6,336 nt of DNA from JBFHER01 sp041584055 (GTDB lineage: Bacteria; Bacteroidota; Bacteroidia; Bacteroidales; UBA5342), in contig JBFHER010000232.1 in assembly GCA_041584055.1 (NCBI GenBank), positions 1 to 6,336 of the forward strand, written 5' to 3'. This document shows positions 1 through 6,336 of this stretch, piece after piece (the stretch's first letter is position 1; the number at the start of each line of letters is the position of its first letter). The notes below the pieces were generated by a model that searched no databases, was not told the origin of the DNA, and saw only the letters and a list, made by a program, of their open reading frames with translations. The translations under genes and the position numbers were made by a program.

Positions 1-2961
1 ATTGATGCATAAATCGATGTGTATTGATCCATTCTCAGGCGTGTATTTAAATGCATTCGACAAAACATTGAATATAATGATATCAAGTTTTTCCTTGTCA
101 AACCAGCCCAAAATAGAATTATTTTCGGTGGTAAACTTAACGCGAATGGATTTCTCTTTCGCCATGTAGTCGAACGCTGTTATGTTAGATTGAACGATAT
201 CAACAATATCCAAATAAATTGCTTTCAATTTCATTCCTTCATACAGGGATTTTCTAAAATCAAGCAATTGATTAACCAACGATAAAAGTCGTTGTGAATT
301 ATTCTGAATTAATTCCTGTAATTTAAACGCTTTCGTCCCCTTCTTTTCTTCGCTAATCAATTGTTTTATAGGCCCTACGATTAATGTTAGCGGGGTTCGA
401 AGTTCATGTGATATATTTGTATAAAAACGTAGTCTTTCTTCGTTAAACTTCTCCTCCTTGTCTCGTTTTACTCTTTCCACCAATAATTCCCGTTTCATAT
501 TTATACGTGCAAGAACAATGCGTCTGGTAAAAATAAATACAGCAACAATGATTAGTAAGTAAATCAGTATTGCAATGGTACTCTGAAACGGAGATGGTTT
601 GACTTTTATATTTAATTTCGCAGAATCCTTACTCCATAAACCATCGTTATTTGCTGAATAGACCTCAAATGTATAAGTTCCTCTGGCAAGGTTTGTATAA
701 TGGGCAAATCGTTCATTCCCTTCGTGCCAATTCTTATCATAGCCATGAAGTATGTATCGGTATTTATTTTCTCTGCTATTAACATATGACGCAGTTGAAA
801 ACCATAAGGTAAAATCTTTGTTGAGATGATCTAAAACAATTTTTTTCTGACTCGTTATATTTTGGGACAATACAGTATGTTTGTTTAGCCTTGTATAAGC
901 ATGCACTTCTGTATTATTGATAATTAGTTTTGTAAAAACAGGATTTGGCGAATAATTATTTGTCATCGGCTTTGACGTGTCGAATTTGTACACCTGATCA
1001 AAACCACTTAAATACAGAAAATCATCTTTGTCGATAAAAAAACCTCTCCGATTGTATTGGCTACTTCTGGTACCATTGTTCACGCTGAAGAATCTGAACT
1101 GAATAAGTTCAGGGGATAAACGTGCAATGCGATTGAAATTAAGGTTTAACCATACATTTTCGCCTGAATCAAATTGAATATTTGTAACCCACATGTACTC
1201 TGCATCCTTGAAGGTTTGTGGTTCAAAGCTATTTGAAGAAGCATTGTATTTATAAAGGCCATTCCTTCCTCCCACCAAAAGCATACCTTTCTCTGACTCC
1301 TCAATATCATTAAAAATGTTGGGATTCAGAATATCATCAGATTTATCGGGCAAGTAATAATCAAAGGTTTTATTTCCTAAGATGCGCTGAAAAATTCCGT
1401 ATTGAGTTGCGAGCCATAAGTTTCCAATCCTATCGATCAGAATGTCATTGACCTGAGTTTCATCTGATAGAAATTTATCAGTTTTAAAGGTAGTTGTATT
1501 CGGATTAAAATATTTAAGGCCTTCCCCACCGGTTCCTACAATAATGTCACCATCGTTGGATTCCGCAAGCGCATATATGGGTGTGTTGTTTGAGGAATGT
1601 CTAAATGTTGTGAATTTTTGAGTTATTCCATCCATTCGTATAAGCAGTCCGTTATAGCTTCCCGCCCATATATTGTTCTTCGTATCGACCAAAAAGCTAT
1701 ACAATCGCTCATCAAATTGATCAAAACCATTTTCTACAGGAAAGAAGTGATTCTTATTCCCATTATATTGTATAATACCATGCGACAAGGTCAACATAAG
1801 ATGACCATCCTCATAAGGCAAAAAGGCGGTAGCAGTTTGTTCTTTAAGTTGATTGACAGCCTGTCCACTGATTTGTACGAATTGATTTTGATATAGATCA
1901 AACTTATTTAAGCCATTCTCAGTCCCAATCCAGATACAACCAGAATTATCTTCGTAAAAATCCATAATTTGAACATGAGAAATTGAATTCTTATCCGTTC
2001 GGTCATGTATCAGCAATTCTATCTGTCCGGAATCAAGGTCTGCAAAACTGTCACAAAGAATGATCCCACCCCAGGTTCCCAGCCATAAGGTCCCGTTTTT
2101 ATCTCTTTTAACAGATCGAAAATTATTGGTCATTTCACCTTTTGACGATTCGATGGTCGAATAATAAGTACGAATGCTATTTGTTTTTGGGTTGAAAACA
2201 TTTAAGCCATTGCGTGTTCCTATTGCAATTTGTCCGTCAATGTCCTGGTAAAGACAATACACATTGTTGTTTGACAGATTGTTTATGGGATCGTTTTTAC
2301 TGAAATGACAAACTGAATCAACTTTTGAATCTGTATAGTTAAAACAATAGACACCATCGCCAAAGGTCCCAACCCAAAACTTTCCTTTTTTATCAATTAA
2401 GATGGATTTAATGTATAACTCTGAATCTGTATTTGAACCACCAATATTTATTTTTGAAAAGGAATCATCGCTCTCATTATATACATTCAATCCAGAATCA
2501 TAAGTGCCTATGAATATTCGCCCAGCACTGTCCATGCCCAGACTTCTGATCTTATCACTGCTTACAGATCCTGAATCAAGCACGCTTCTGAAATATGTTG
2601 TCAGTTTTTCTGTTTCCAAATTATATTTGGACAAGCCATGGTTCGTTCCAATCCAGATATTGTTGTTTAAATCTTGCAGCAATGCTGTAATATCAGGATT
2701 GATTTGTTCATTTGCCCTGGTGCGGTGCTGAACAATAAACTCATCTCCTTCGTAGCGGTATAATCCACTAAAAGTGGCAAGCCATAAAAAACCGTTTTTA
2801 TCCTGTATAATCTTCCGAACACTTAAATTGGCTTCCCCATCCTGTGACAATATTTTTTCGAATGAGGCTTTCTGAGGATAAGAAAACTGAAAGGCAAAGG
2901 CAAAACAAAGCAATGCGACTGAAATCGTTTTAGTATGAATCATCTTAATTTTGGGGTTCAT
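1..2961 (-). CDS. Periplasmic-sensing two-component histidine kinase, Reg_prop/Y_Y_Y type, possibly a hybrid (HTCS); 3' end beyond left edge
   Basis: An uninterrupted frame of 987 codons runs from the ATG at 2961-2959 off the left edge with no stop. Residues 7-30 form a signal peptide or N-terminal anchor (basic start, then VALLCFAFAF). Residues 54-660 hold 14 Reg_prop motifs of the form D-x-x-G-x-[LI]-W-[LIV]-G-T-x-x-G-L, starting near 54, 97, 144, 190, 240, 287, 338, 384, 426, 468, 510, 556, 598 and 644. This fits two seven-bladed propellers; blades 8, 13 and 14 are degenerate. A Y_Y_Y domain spans about 710-790, a transmembrane helix 795-812, and a HisKA domain about 839-906 with the H box ISHELRTPLTL (phospho-accepting H852). 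The ATPase domain begins near 955 with the N box N965/N969/K972, and the window ends before the G boxes. By family knowledge, the periplasmic propellers sense a ligand, often a glycan fragment, and drive autophosphorylation of the cytoplasmic His. Many relatives are hybrids with receiver and AraC-type domains; that cannot be seen here. The start at 2961 was preferred over the in-frame ATG at 2943 because a weak GGA lies just upstream; either keeps the signal peptide. The ligand is unknown. Confidence 0.95.
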   Translation of the reverse strand, partial: MNPKIKMIHTKTISVALLCFAFAFQFSYPQKASFEKILSQDGEANLSVRKIIQDKNGFLWLATFSGLYRYEGDEFIVQHRTRANEQINPDITALLQDLNNNIWIGTNHGLSKYNLETEKLTTYFRSVLDSGSVSSDKIRSLGMDSAGRIFIGTYDSGLNVYNESDDSFSKINIGGSNTDSELYIKSILIDKKGKFWVGTFGDGVYCFNYTDSKVDSVCHFSKNDPINNLSNNNVYCLYQDIDGQIAIGTRNGLNVFNPKTNSIRTYYSTIESSKGEMTNNFRSVKRDKNGTLWLGTWGGIILCDSFADLDSGQIELLIHDRTDKNSISHVQIMDFYEDNSGCIWIGTENGLNKFDLYQNQFVQISGQAVNQLKEQTATAFLPYEDGHLMLTLSHGIIQYNGNKNHFFPVENGFDQFDERLYSFLVDTKNNIWAGSYNGLLIRMDGITQKFTTFRHSSNNTPIYALAESNDGDIIVGTGGEGLKYFNPNTTTFKTDKFLSDETQVNDILIDRIGNLWLATQYGIFQRILGNKTFDYYLPDKSDDILNPNIFNDIEESEKGMLLVGGRNGLYKYNASSNSFEPQTFKDAEYMWVTNIQFDSGENVWLNLNFNRIARLSPELIQFRFFSVNNGTRSSQYNRRGFFIDKDDFLYLSGFDQVYKFDTSKPMTNNYSPNPVFTKLIINNTEVHAYTRLNKHTVLSQNITSQKKIVLDHLNKDFTLWFSTASYVNSRENKYRYILHGYDKNWHEGNERFAHYTNLARGTYTFEVYSANNDGLWSKDSAKLNIKVKPSPFQSTIAILIYLLIIVAVFIFTRRIVLARINMKRELLVERVKRDKEEKFNEERLRFYTNISHELRTPLTLIVGPIKQLISEEKKGTKAFKLQELIQNNSQRLLSLVNQLLDFRKSLYEGMKLKAIYLDIVDIVQSNITAFDYMAKEKSIRVKFTTENNSILGWFDKEKLDIIIFNVLSNAFKYTPENGSIHIDLCIN

Positions 2962-3059
2962 CAATTCCAACAGGACAAAATAACGGATTCTAGATTATAA
3001 ACATACTAAAATTCTATGGCATGACTAAGCATCCATTAAAAAAATATTTTCCACAAAAC

Positions 3060-3103
3060 AATCCCGGTACTTCAAGTCTTTTAAGCGACGAAATACCGGG
3101 ATT
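3060..3103 (-). terminator. Probable intrinsic terminator of the LRR gene
   Basis: On the minus strand, 29 bases past the LRR gene stop, AATCCCGGTA (3103-3094) pairs perfectly with TACCGGGATT (3069-3060). Pairing continues inward: one wobble, then TTC with GAA (3092-3090 with 3073-3071), then after a two-base bulge GTC with GAC (3089-3087 with 3078-3076). The loop is about 8 bases. The 3' side runs into GTTTTGTGG, a T-rich but imperfect tail, with a run of seven T a further 11 bases downstream. The position and the stable stem fit a terminator between two same-strand genes. The broken T tract leaves open an mRNA 3'-end stabiliser or a regulatory stem-loop. Confidence 0.6.
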
Positions 3104-3118
3104 AATTTTATATTAATC
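3100..3118. repeat. Small AT-rich inverted repeat overlapping the terminator stem
   Basis: GATTAAT (3100-3106) and ATTAATC (3112-3118) are perfect reverse complements separated by TTTAT. The repeat shares bases 3100-3103 with the outer end of the terminator stem, so in RNA the two hairpins could not both form fully. The longer, GC-richer stem should win. This may be chance in AT-rich DNA. Confidence 0.4.
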
Positions 3119-3132
3119 GAATTAGAAAGGAC

Positions 3133-6100
3133 TTATAGTTTCACTATTTTTACTACTTTCCTTGTGCTTCCTGTTTTAAGGCTTACAAAGTAAGTTCCTT
3201 TTTTGTAGTCTGAAACAGCATATCTAATTGACTTAGAGTTAATGGCTTTGTTCGCATATATTTTTCCCGAAATATCCATGATAAGCATGTGTTCTACGAG
3301 AATGTCGGAATCAATTGAGATCAAATCACGAACAGGGTTTCCATTCACACGGAAAATATGTTCAACTTCATTTACTGCATTTGGCGTATTTACTATCACT
3401 GTAAAGGTATCCGACACCAAATCTAATCCTACTACCCTGGTACTTTGCACAATACATTGATAGTTTCCTTCATCTGTTTTGGAGGCGCCGCTTATCTGCA
3501 GTACATCTTCTTCTACACCGTCAATAACTTCACCATCTTTTAGCCACGTGTAGAAATTCTCAGATCCACCGCAGGTAACAGACATTGAAATGGTTTGTCC
3601 AACATCAACTCTAATCGTATCTTTCTGAGTTAAAAGCGCTTGTGGAGAATACGTAAAAGTGAGCTTAGAATTTGAAGTCCATCCCATAATTGGATCAAGG
3701 TCTTCGAAGGTCAATTTGTTGTCCTGGAATTTTGCCTTAGATCCTTCAGCCCATACTATTTCTGTCATATCTGGTAATTCTTCAAACTGATTACCATTCA
3801 GGTAGAAGCGTCTGATGGGTGTTGGAGTAGGAAATGAAATTCCGGCAGGCAATTTGCTCCAATTACCATCTTCCAGATAAATATCTTCCATCAAAGGAAG
3901 GGTAAATAAGGTCATAGGAACTTCACCTTCAAAAGGCGTACCCTGGGTATTTATTTCGATGAGATTTGTCATTTTATGCATCCCCATTGTATCCATAGAG
4001 GTAAAACCACAAAATTTGATTTGCAATTTATCAATTTTAGTCCAGTTCCAGATAAACGATGGAAATACACCTGTTAATCCAGGCTGGTCTTTCAACTGAA
4101 TTTTACCGGTCATCTCGGTTAAATCACCCAATTCGGAAGGAAGGGAACCTGTAAGCGACATGCCTAAGAATTCAACAAACGTAACGCGGTCTATCCCATC
4201 CACCTCAGCAACAGTAACATTCTCCCAAGTACTTAGAGGACCGTTAAGCCATGTGTCAAATCCAGTCCAGTCAGCACCCCCACAATTGTTGTACAAGGTA
4301 ACTAAAGCAACTGAATCGATTGCAAGACGGGATCCATACATGCTTATGGGTGCAGTTTGAATAACGAGTCCTGGGACGGATGCATTCTGAACCGCGCAAT
4401 AATATTTTCCGGCTTGCGTTGTTGGATCAAAAGATGGAATGTTATAATCTGCATCTTCGCCAACCAGATCTTCACCTTTTAACCAGGCATATACATTCCC
4501 TGTGCCACCGACATTTGATTCCAGCATTTTAGATGCTCCAGCTTCCAGCACCAAAACTTCGCTCATCCCTACCTCAGCCTGAGGGGAATAAGTAAATGTC
4601 AGGTTTGCATCACTTGACCATCCCATCACAGGCGTTAGGTCCTCAAAAGTAAATTTATTGTTCTCTAATTTTGCTTTTGCCCCTTCGGCCCAAACAATTC
4701 CAGTCATGTCCGGCAAGGACTCAAACATATTACCATTCAGGTAAAAGCGCCTAATTGGCGTTGGTGTCGGAAATAAAATTCCGTTTGGTAACGAACTCCA
4801 CTTGCCATCTTCAAGGTAAATATCACGCATAACAGGCAGTGTAAAAAGTGCCATGGGTACTTCACCTTCAAAAGGCGTACCCTGTGTATTTATTTCAATG
4901 AGGTTCGCCATTTTATGCATCCCTGTTGTATCCATTGAGGTGAAGCCACAAAATTTAATTTGCATCTTTTCAATTTTTGTCCAGTTCCAGATAAACGATG
5001 GGAATTCTCCTGTTAATCCAAGCTGGTCTCTGAATTGAATTTTACCTGTCATCTCTGTTAAGTTACCCAGTTCTACAGGGAGGGAACCTGTGAGCGTCAT
5101 ACCTAAAAATTCAACAAAAGTGACGCGGTTTACACCGTCGACTTCAGCAACTGTTACATTTTTCCAGGTGCTCAAGGGGCCCTGGAGCCAGGATTCAAAA
5201 CCGGTCCAGTTTTCGCCGCCACATGATTCATACAAAGCAACCAGGGCTAGCGAATCCACAATAAGTCTGGATTCATAAATACTGACCGGTGCTGTCTGGA
5301 TAACGAGCCCTGGTACAGCAGCATTTTGCACGTAGCAAGCATACATTCCTGATTGGCTTGCAGGATCAAATGCCGTAATTGATAAATTTTCATCCTCTCC
5401 TACTGCATCTTCACCTTTTAACCATGTATAAATATTCTCTGCACCTCCAACATTTGACTCCAATGTTTTTGCTGCACCGGCATCTAGAACAATTATTTCG
5501 CTTGTTCCTACTTCAGCCTGCGGTGAATAAGTAAACGTCAGGTTTGCATCGCTTGACCATCCCATTACAGGTGCCAGATCCTCAAAAGTGAATTTATTGT
5601 TTTCTAATTTTGCTTTTGCACCTTCGGCCCAAACAATTCCAGTCATGTCCGGCAAAGACTCAAACATATTACCATTCAGATAAAAGCGTCTGATTGGCGT
5701 TGGAGTTGGAAATGAAATATCATTTGGTAACGAACTCCACTTACCATCTTCAAGGTAAATATCACGCATTAAAGGAAGTGTGAAGAGTGCCATAGGGACT
5801 TCACCTTCGAACGGCGTGCCTTGTGTATTGATTTCGATGAGATTCTCCATTTTATGCATCCCCGTTGTATCCATTGAGGTGAAACCACAAAATTTAATTT
5901 GCATCTTTTCAATTTTTGTCCAGTTCCAGATAAACGATGGGAATTCTCCTGTTAATCCAGGCTGGTCTCTAAATTGAATTTTACCTGTCATCTCGGTTAA
6001 GTTACCCAGTTCTACAGGGAGGGAACCTGTGAGCGTCATACCTAAAAATTCAACAAATGTGACGCGGTTTACACCGTCGACTTCAGCAACTGTTACATTT

Positions 6101-6336
6101 TTCCAGGTGTTCAAAGGGCCTTGGAGCCAGGATTCAAAACCGGTCCAATTTTCGCCGCCACAACTATTATAGAGTGCAACCAATGCAAGCGAATCATTGG
6201 TAATACTTTCAATTGACAGTTCGGTTCCAGAACCTTCAATGTTTGATGCGGATTCTACCACCGCATTCCCGGGCAAATTAGGAGCAGCATACCCACTATG
6301 TATAAAAGCGGAAAGTGTTACTAATGCCAACAAAAA
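3133..6336 (-). CDS. Secreted LRR / Ig-like surface protein with three tandem modules and a T9SS type A sorting domain; 5' end beyond right edge
   Basis: The frame is open to the right edge and ends at TAA (3135-3133). Residues here are counted from the TTG codon at 6333-6331, which is probably internal to the signal peptide and not the start. The visible peptide FLLALVTLSAFIHSGYAA lacks only its basic N-terminus, so a few codons, likely with an ATG, are missing; cleavage is likely after YAA. After a short linker come three 313-residue modules beginning at D47, D360 and D673. Each opens with a cap common in Bacteroidota LRR proteins (ALVALYNSCGGENWTGFESW), then divergent LRRs (LTGSLPVELGNLTEM and others), then an Ig-like domain of about 80 residues. 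Residues from about 985 to 1066 are a type A sorting domain (GNPVRD, MDISGK, YKKGTYFVSL, end KVVKIVKL). The protein should be exported by Sec, carried across the outer membrane by T9SS, and released or anchored outside. LRR and Ig domains suggest protein or glycan binding or adhesion. There are no catalytic motifs and the ligand is unknown. Confidence 0.93.
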   Translation of the reverse strand, partial: FLLALVTLSAFIHSGYAAPNLPGNAVVESASNIEGSGTELSIESITNDSLALVALYNSCGGENWTGFESWLQGPLNTWKNVTVAEVDGVNRVTFVEFLGMTLTGSLPVELGNLTEMTGKIQFRDQPGLTGEFPSFIWNWTKIEKMQIKFCGFTSMDTTGMHKMENLIEINTQGTPFEGEVPMALFTLPLMRDIYLEDGKWSSLPNDISFPTPTPIRRFYLNGNMFESLPDMTGIVWAEGAKAKLENNKFTFEDLAPVMGWSSDANLTFTYSPQAEVGTSEIIVLDAGAAKTLESNVGGAENIYTWLKGEDAVGEDENLSITAFDPASQSGMYACYVQNAAVPGLVIQTAPVSIYESRLIVDSLALVALYESCGGENWTGFESWLQGPLSTWKNVTVAEVDGVNRVTFVEFLGMTLTGSLPVELGNLTEMTGKIQFRDQLGLTGEFPSFIWNWTKIEKMQIKFCGFTSMDTTGMHKMANLIEINTQGTPFEGEVPMALFTLPVMRDIYLEDGKWSSLPNGILFPTPTPIRRFYLNGNMFESLPDMTGIVWAEGAKAKLENNKFTFEDLTPVMGWSSDANLTFTYSPQAEVGMSEVLVLEAGASKMLESNVGGTGNVYAWLKGEDLVGEDADYNIPSFDPTTQAGKYYCAVQNASVPGLVIQTAPISMYGSRLAIDSVALVTLYNNCGGADWTGFDTWLNGPLSTWENVTVAEVDGIDRVTFVEFLGMSLTGSLPSELGDLTEMTGKIQLKDQPGLTGVFPSFIWNWTKIDKLQIKFCGFTSMDTMGMHKMTNLIEINTQGTPFEGEVPMTLFTLPLMEDIYLEDGNWSKLPAGISFPTPTPIRRFYLNGNQFEELPDMTEIVWAEGSKAKFQDNKLTFEDLDPIMGWTSNSKLTFTYSPQALLTQKDTIRVDVGQTISMSVTCGGSENFYTWLKDGEVIDGVEEDVLQISGASKTDEGNYQCIVQSTRVVGLDLVSDTFTVIVNTPNAVNEVEHIFRVNGNPVRDLISIDSDILVEHMLIMDISGKIYANKAINSKSIRYAVSDYKKGTYFVSLKTGSTRKVVKIVKL
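3136..3381 (-). other. T9SS type A sorting domain (C-terminal secretion signal)
   Basis: Encodes residues 985-1066. Visible family features are a GNPVRD turn followed by an I-S-I-D strand, LIMDISGK, the penultimate YAVSDYKKGTYFVSLKTG segment, and a basic-hydrophobic end (RKVVKIVKL). In T9SS substrates this domain directs passage through the outer-membrane translocon and is usually removed on the cell surface. None of the T9SS machinery genes is in the window. Confidence 0.9.
3391..4317 (-). repeat. Tandem module copy 3 (most divergent; canonical Ig-like domain)
   Basis: Encodes residues 673 to about 981, next to the sorting domain. The LRR half is about 80% identical to copy 1. The Ig-like half is much more diverged and looks like a canonical I-set-type domain: C921, the YTWLKDG tryptophan (W930), and the DEGNYQC motif with C960, which could form the usual disulfide. 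Its invariant blocks NLIEINTQGTPFEGEVPM and FPTPTPIRRFYLNGN match the other copies exactly. Confidence 0.9.
4318..5256 (-). repeat. Tandem module copy 2 (LRR half + Ig-like half, 313 codons)
   Basis: Encodes residues 360-672. It abuts copy 1 directly, and its start is exactly 939 bases from the starts of copies 1 and 3, with no insertion or deletion between copies 1 and 2. The Ig-like half has W617 and C646 but V608 in place of the B-strand Cys, as in copy 1. Bases 4925-5223 form the segment that is nearly identical to 5864-6162 of copy 1. Confidence 0.93.
5257..6195 (-). repeat. Tandem module copy 1 (LRR half + Ig-like half, 313 codons)
   Basis: Encodes residues 47-359 of the LRR protein. 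The LRR half (47-276) is about 96% identical to copy 2 (8 differences in 230 residues) and about 80% identical to copy 3 (45 differences). The Ig-like half (277-359) matches copy 2 at only 54 of 83 positions. It keeps the core Trp (W304, in YTWLKG) and the F-strand Cys (C333), but has V295 where an Ig fold usually has its partner Cys. Confidence 0.93.

Larger units (their letters stand above)
2962..3132. other. Intergenic gap between the LRR gene and the kinase gene
   Basis: This 171-base AT-rich stretch lies between the LRR gene stop and the kinase start. Its right half holds the probable terminator (3060-3103) and an overlapping AT-rich inverted repeat (3100-3118). Its left half, about 98 bases, must contain any promoter for the kinase. 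On the minus strand the closest match to the Bacteroidota -7 consensus TAnnTTTG is TATGTTTA at 3005-2998, which would give a leader of about 30 bases. No convincing -33 TTG element sits at the right distance, so I do not call the promoter. No small open reading frame or RNA gene is evident. Confidence 0.6.

Noticed and set aside
1597..1896. Plus-strand open frame of 99 codons
   Set aside because: It lies entirely inside the propeller region of the kinase gene on the opposite strand, has no recognisable domain, and the minus-strand frame is clearly the coding one.
2504..2731. Plus-strand open frame of 75 codons
   Set aside because: It is antisense to Reg_prop blades of the kinase and shows no family resemblance or supporting context.
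2998..3005. TATGTTTA on the minus strand as a kinase promoter -7 element
   Set aside because: It departs from TAnnTTTG at the final base and no -33 TTG element is present at the right distance, so it is noted only in the intergenic entry.
3242..3460. Plus-strand open frame of 72 codons
   Set aside because: It is antisense to the T9SS sorting domain and the end of the third Ig-like domain, and has no independent support.
4853..5977. Similar plus-strand open frames at 4853-5038, 5780-5977, 5090-5278 and 4160-4360
   Set aside because: They recur only because they are antisense shadows of the triplicated LRR module. Their similarity reflects the repeat, not a plus-strand gene family.
3391..6195. 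Long direct repeats as a possible mobile element or CRISPR-like array
   Set aside because: The 939-base periodicity is in-frame protein-coding duplication. There are no short repeat-spacer units, no transposase and no terminal inverted repeats.

Overview
The window reads as Bacteroidota DNA: AT-rich, with two large genes on the minus strand that carry hallmarks of that phylum. One is a periplasmic two-component sensor of the Reg_prop / Y_Y_Y type. The other is a secreted protein ending in a type IX secretion system (T9SS) type A sorting domain. Genus or species cannot be told from the sequence.

Layout, in the direction of transcription (right to left). Positions 6336-3133 hold a leucine-rich-repeat / immunoglobulin-like surface protein. 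Its first few codons lie beyond the right edge. It has a signal peptide, three tandem copies of a 313-residue module (LRR half plus Ig-like half) and a C-terminal T9SS domain. Positions 3132-2962 are a 171-base intergenic gap with a strong hairpin that probably ends the LRR transcript and a smaller AT-rich inverted repeat overlapping it. Positions 2961-1 are a sensor histidine kinase open to the left edge. It has a signal peptide, 14 Reg_prop blades, a Y_Y_Y domain, one transmembrane helix, a HisKA domain with the phospho-accepting His, and the start of the ATPase domain up to the N box. The rest of the ATPase domain, and any receiver and AraC-type DNA-binding domains, would lie outside.

The two genes share a strand but are separated by a probable terminator, so they are most likely separate transcription units. 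In Bacteroidota such sensors often control neighbouring genes for surface proteins or polysaccharide use, so the kinase may regulate the LRR gene or genes further left; this is inference from proximity.

The most notable observation is the history of the triplicated module. Copies 1 and 2 are about 97% identical in DNA over a sharply bounded ~299-base tract. They are only about 86% identical just left of it and clearly divergent to its right. That pattern suggests recent gene conversion or unequal recombination inside a surface-exposed protein. No RNA genes, CRISPR arrays, insertion sequences or plus-strand genes are supported.
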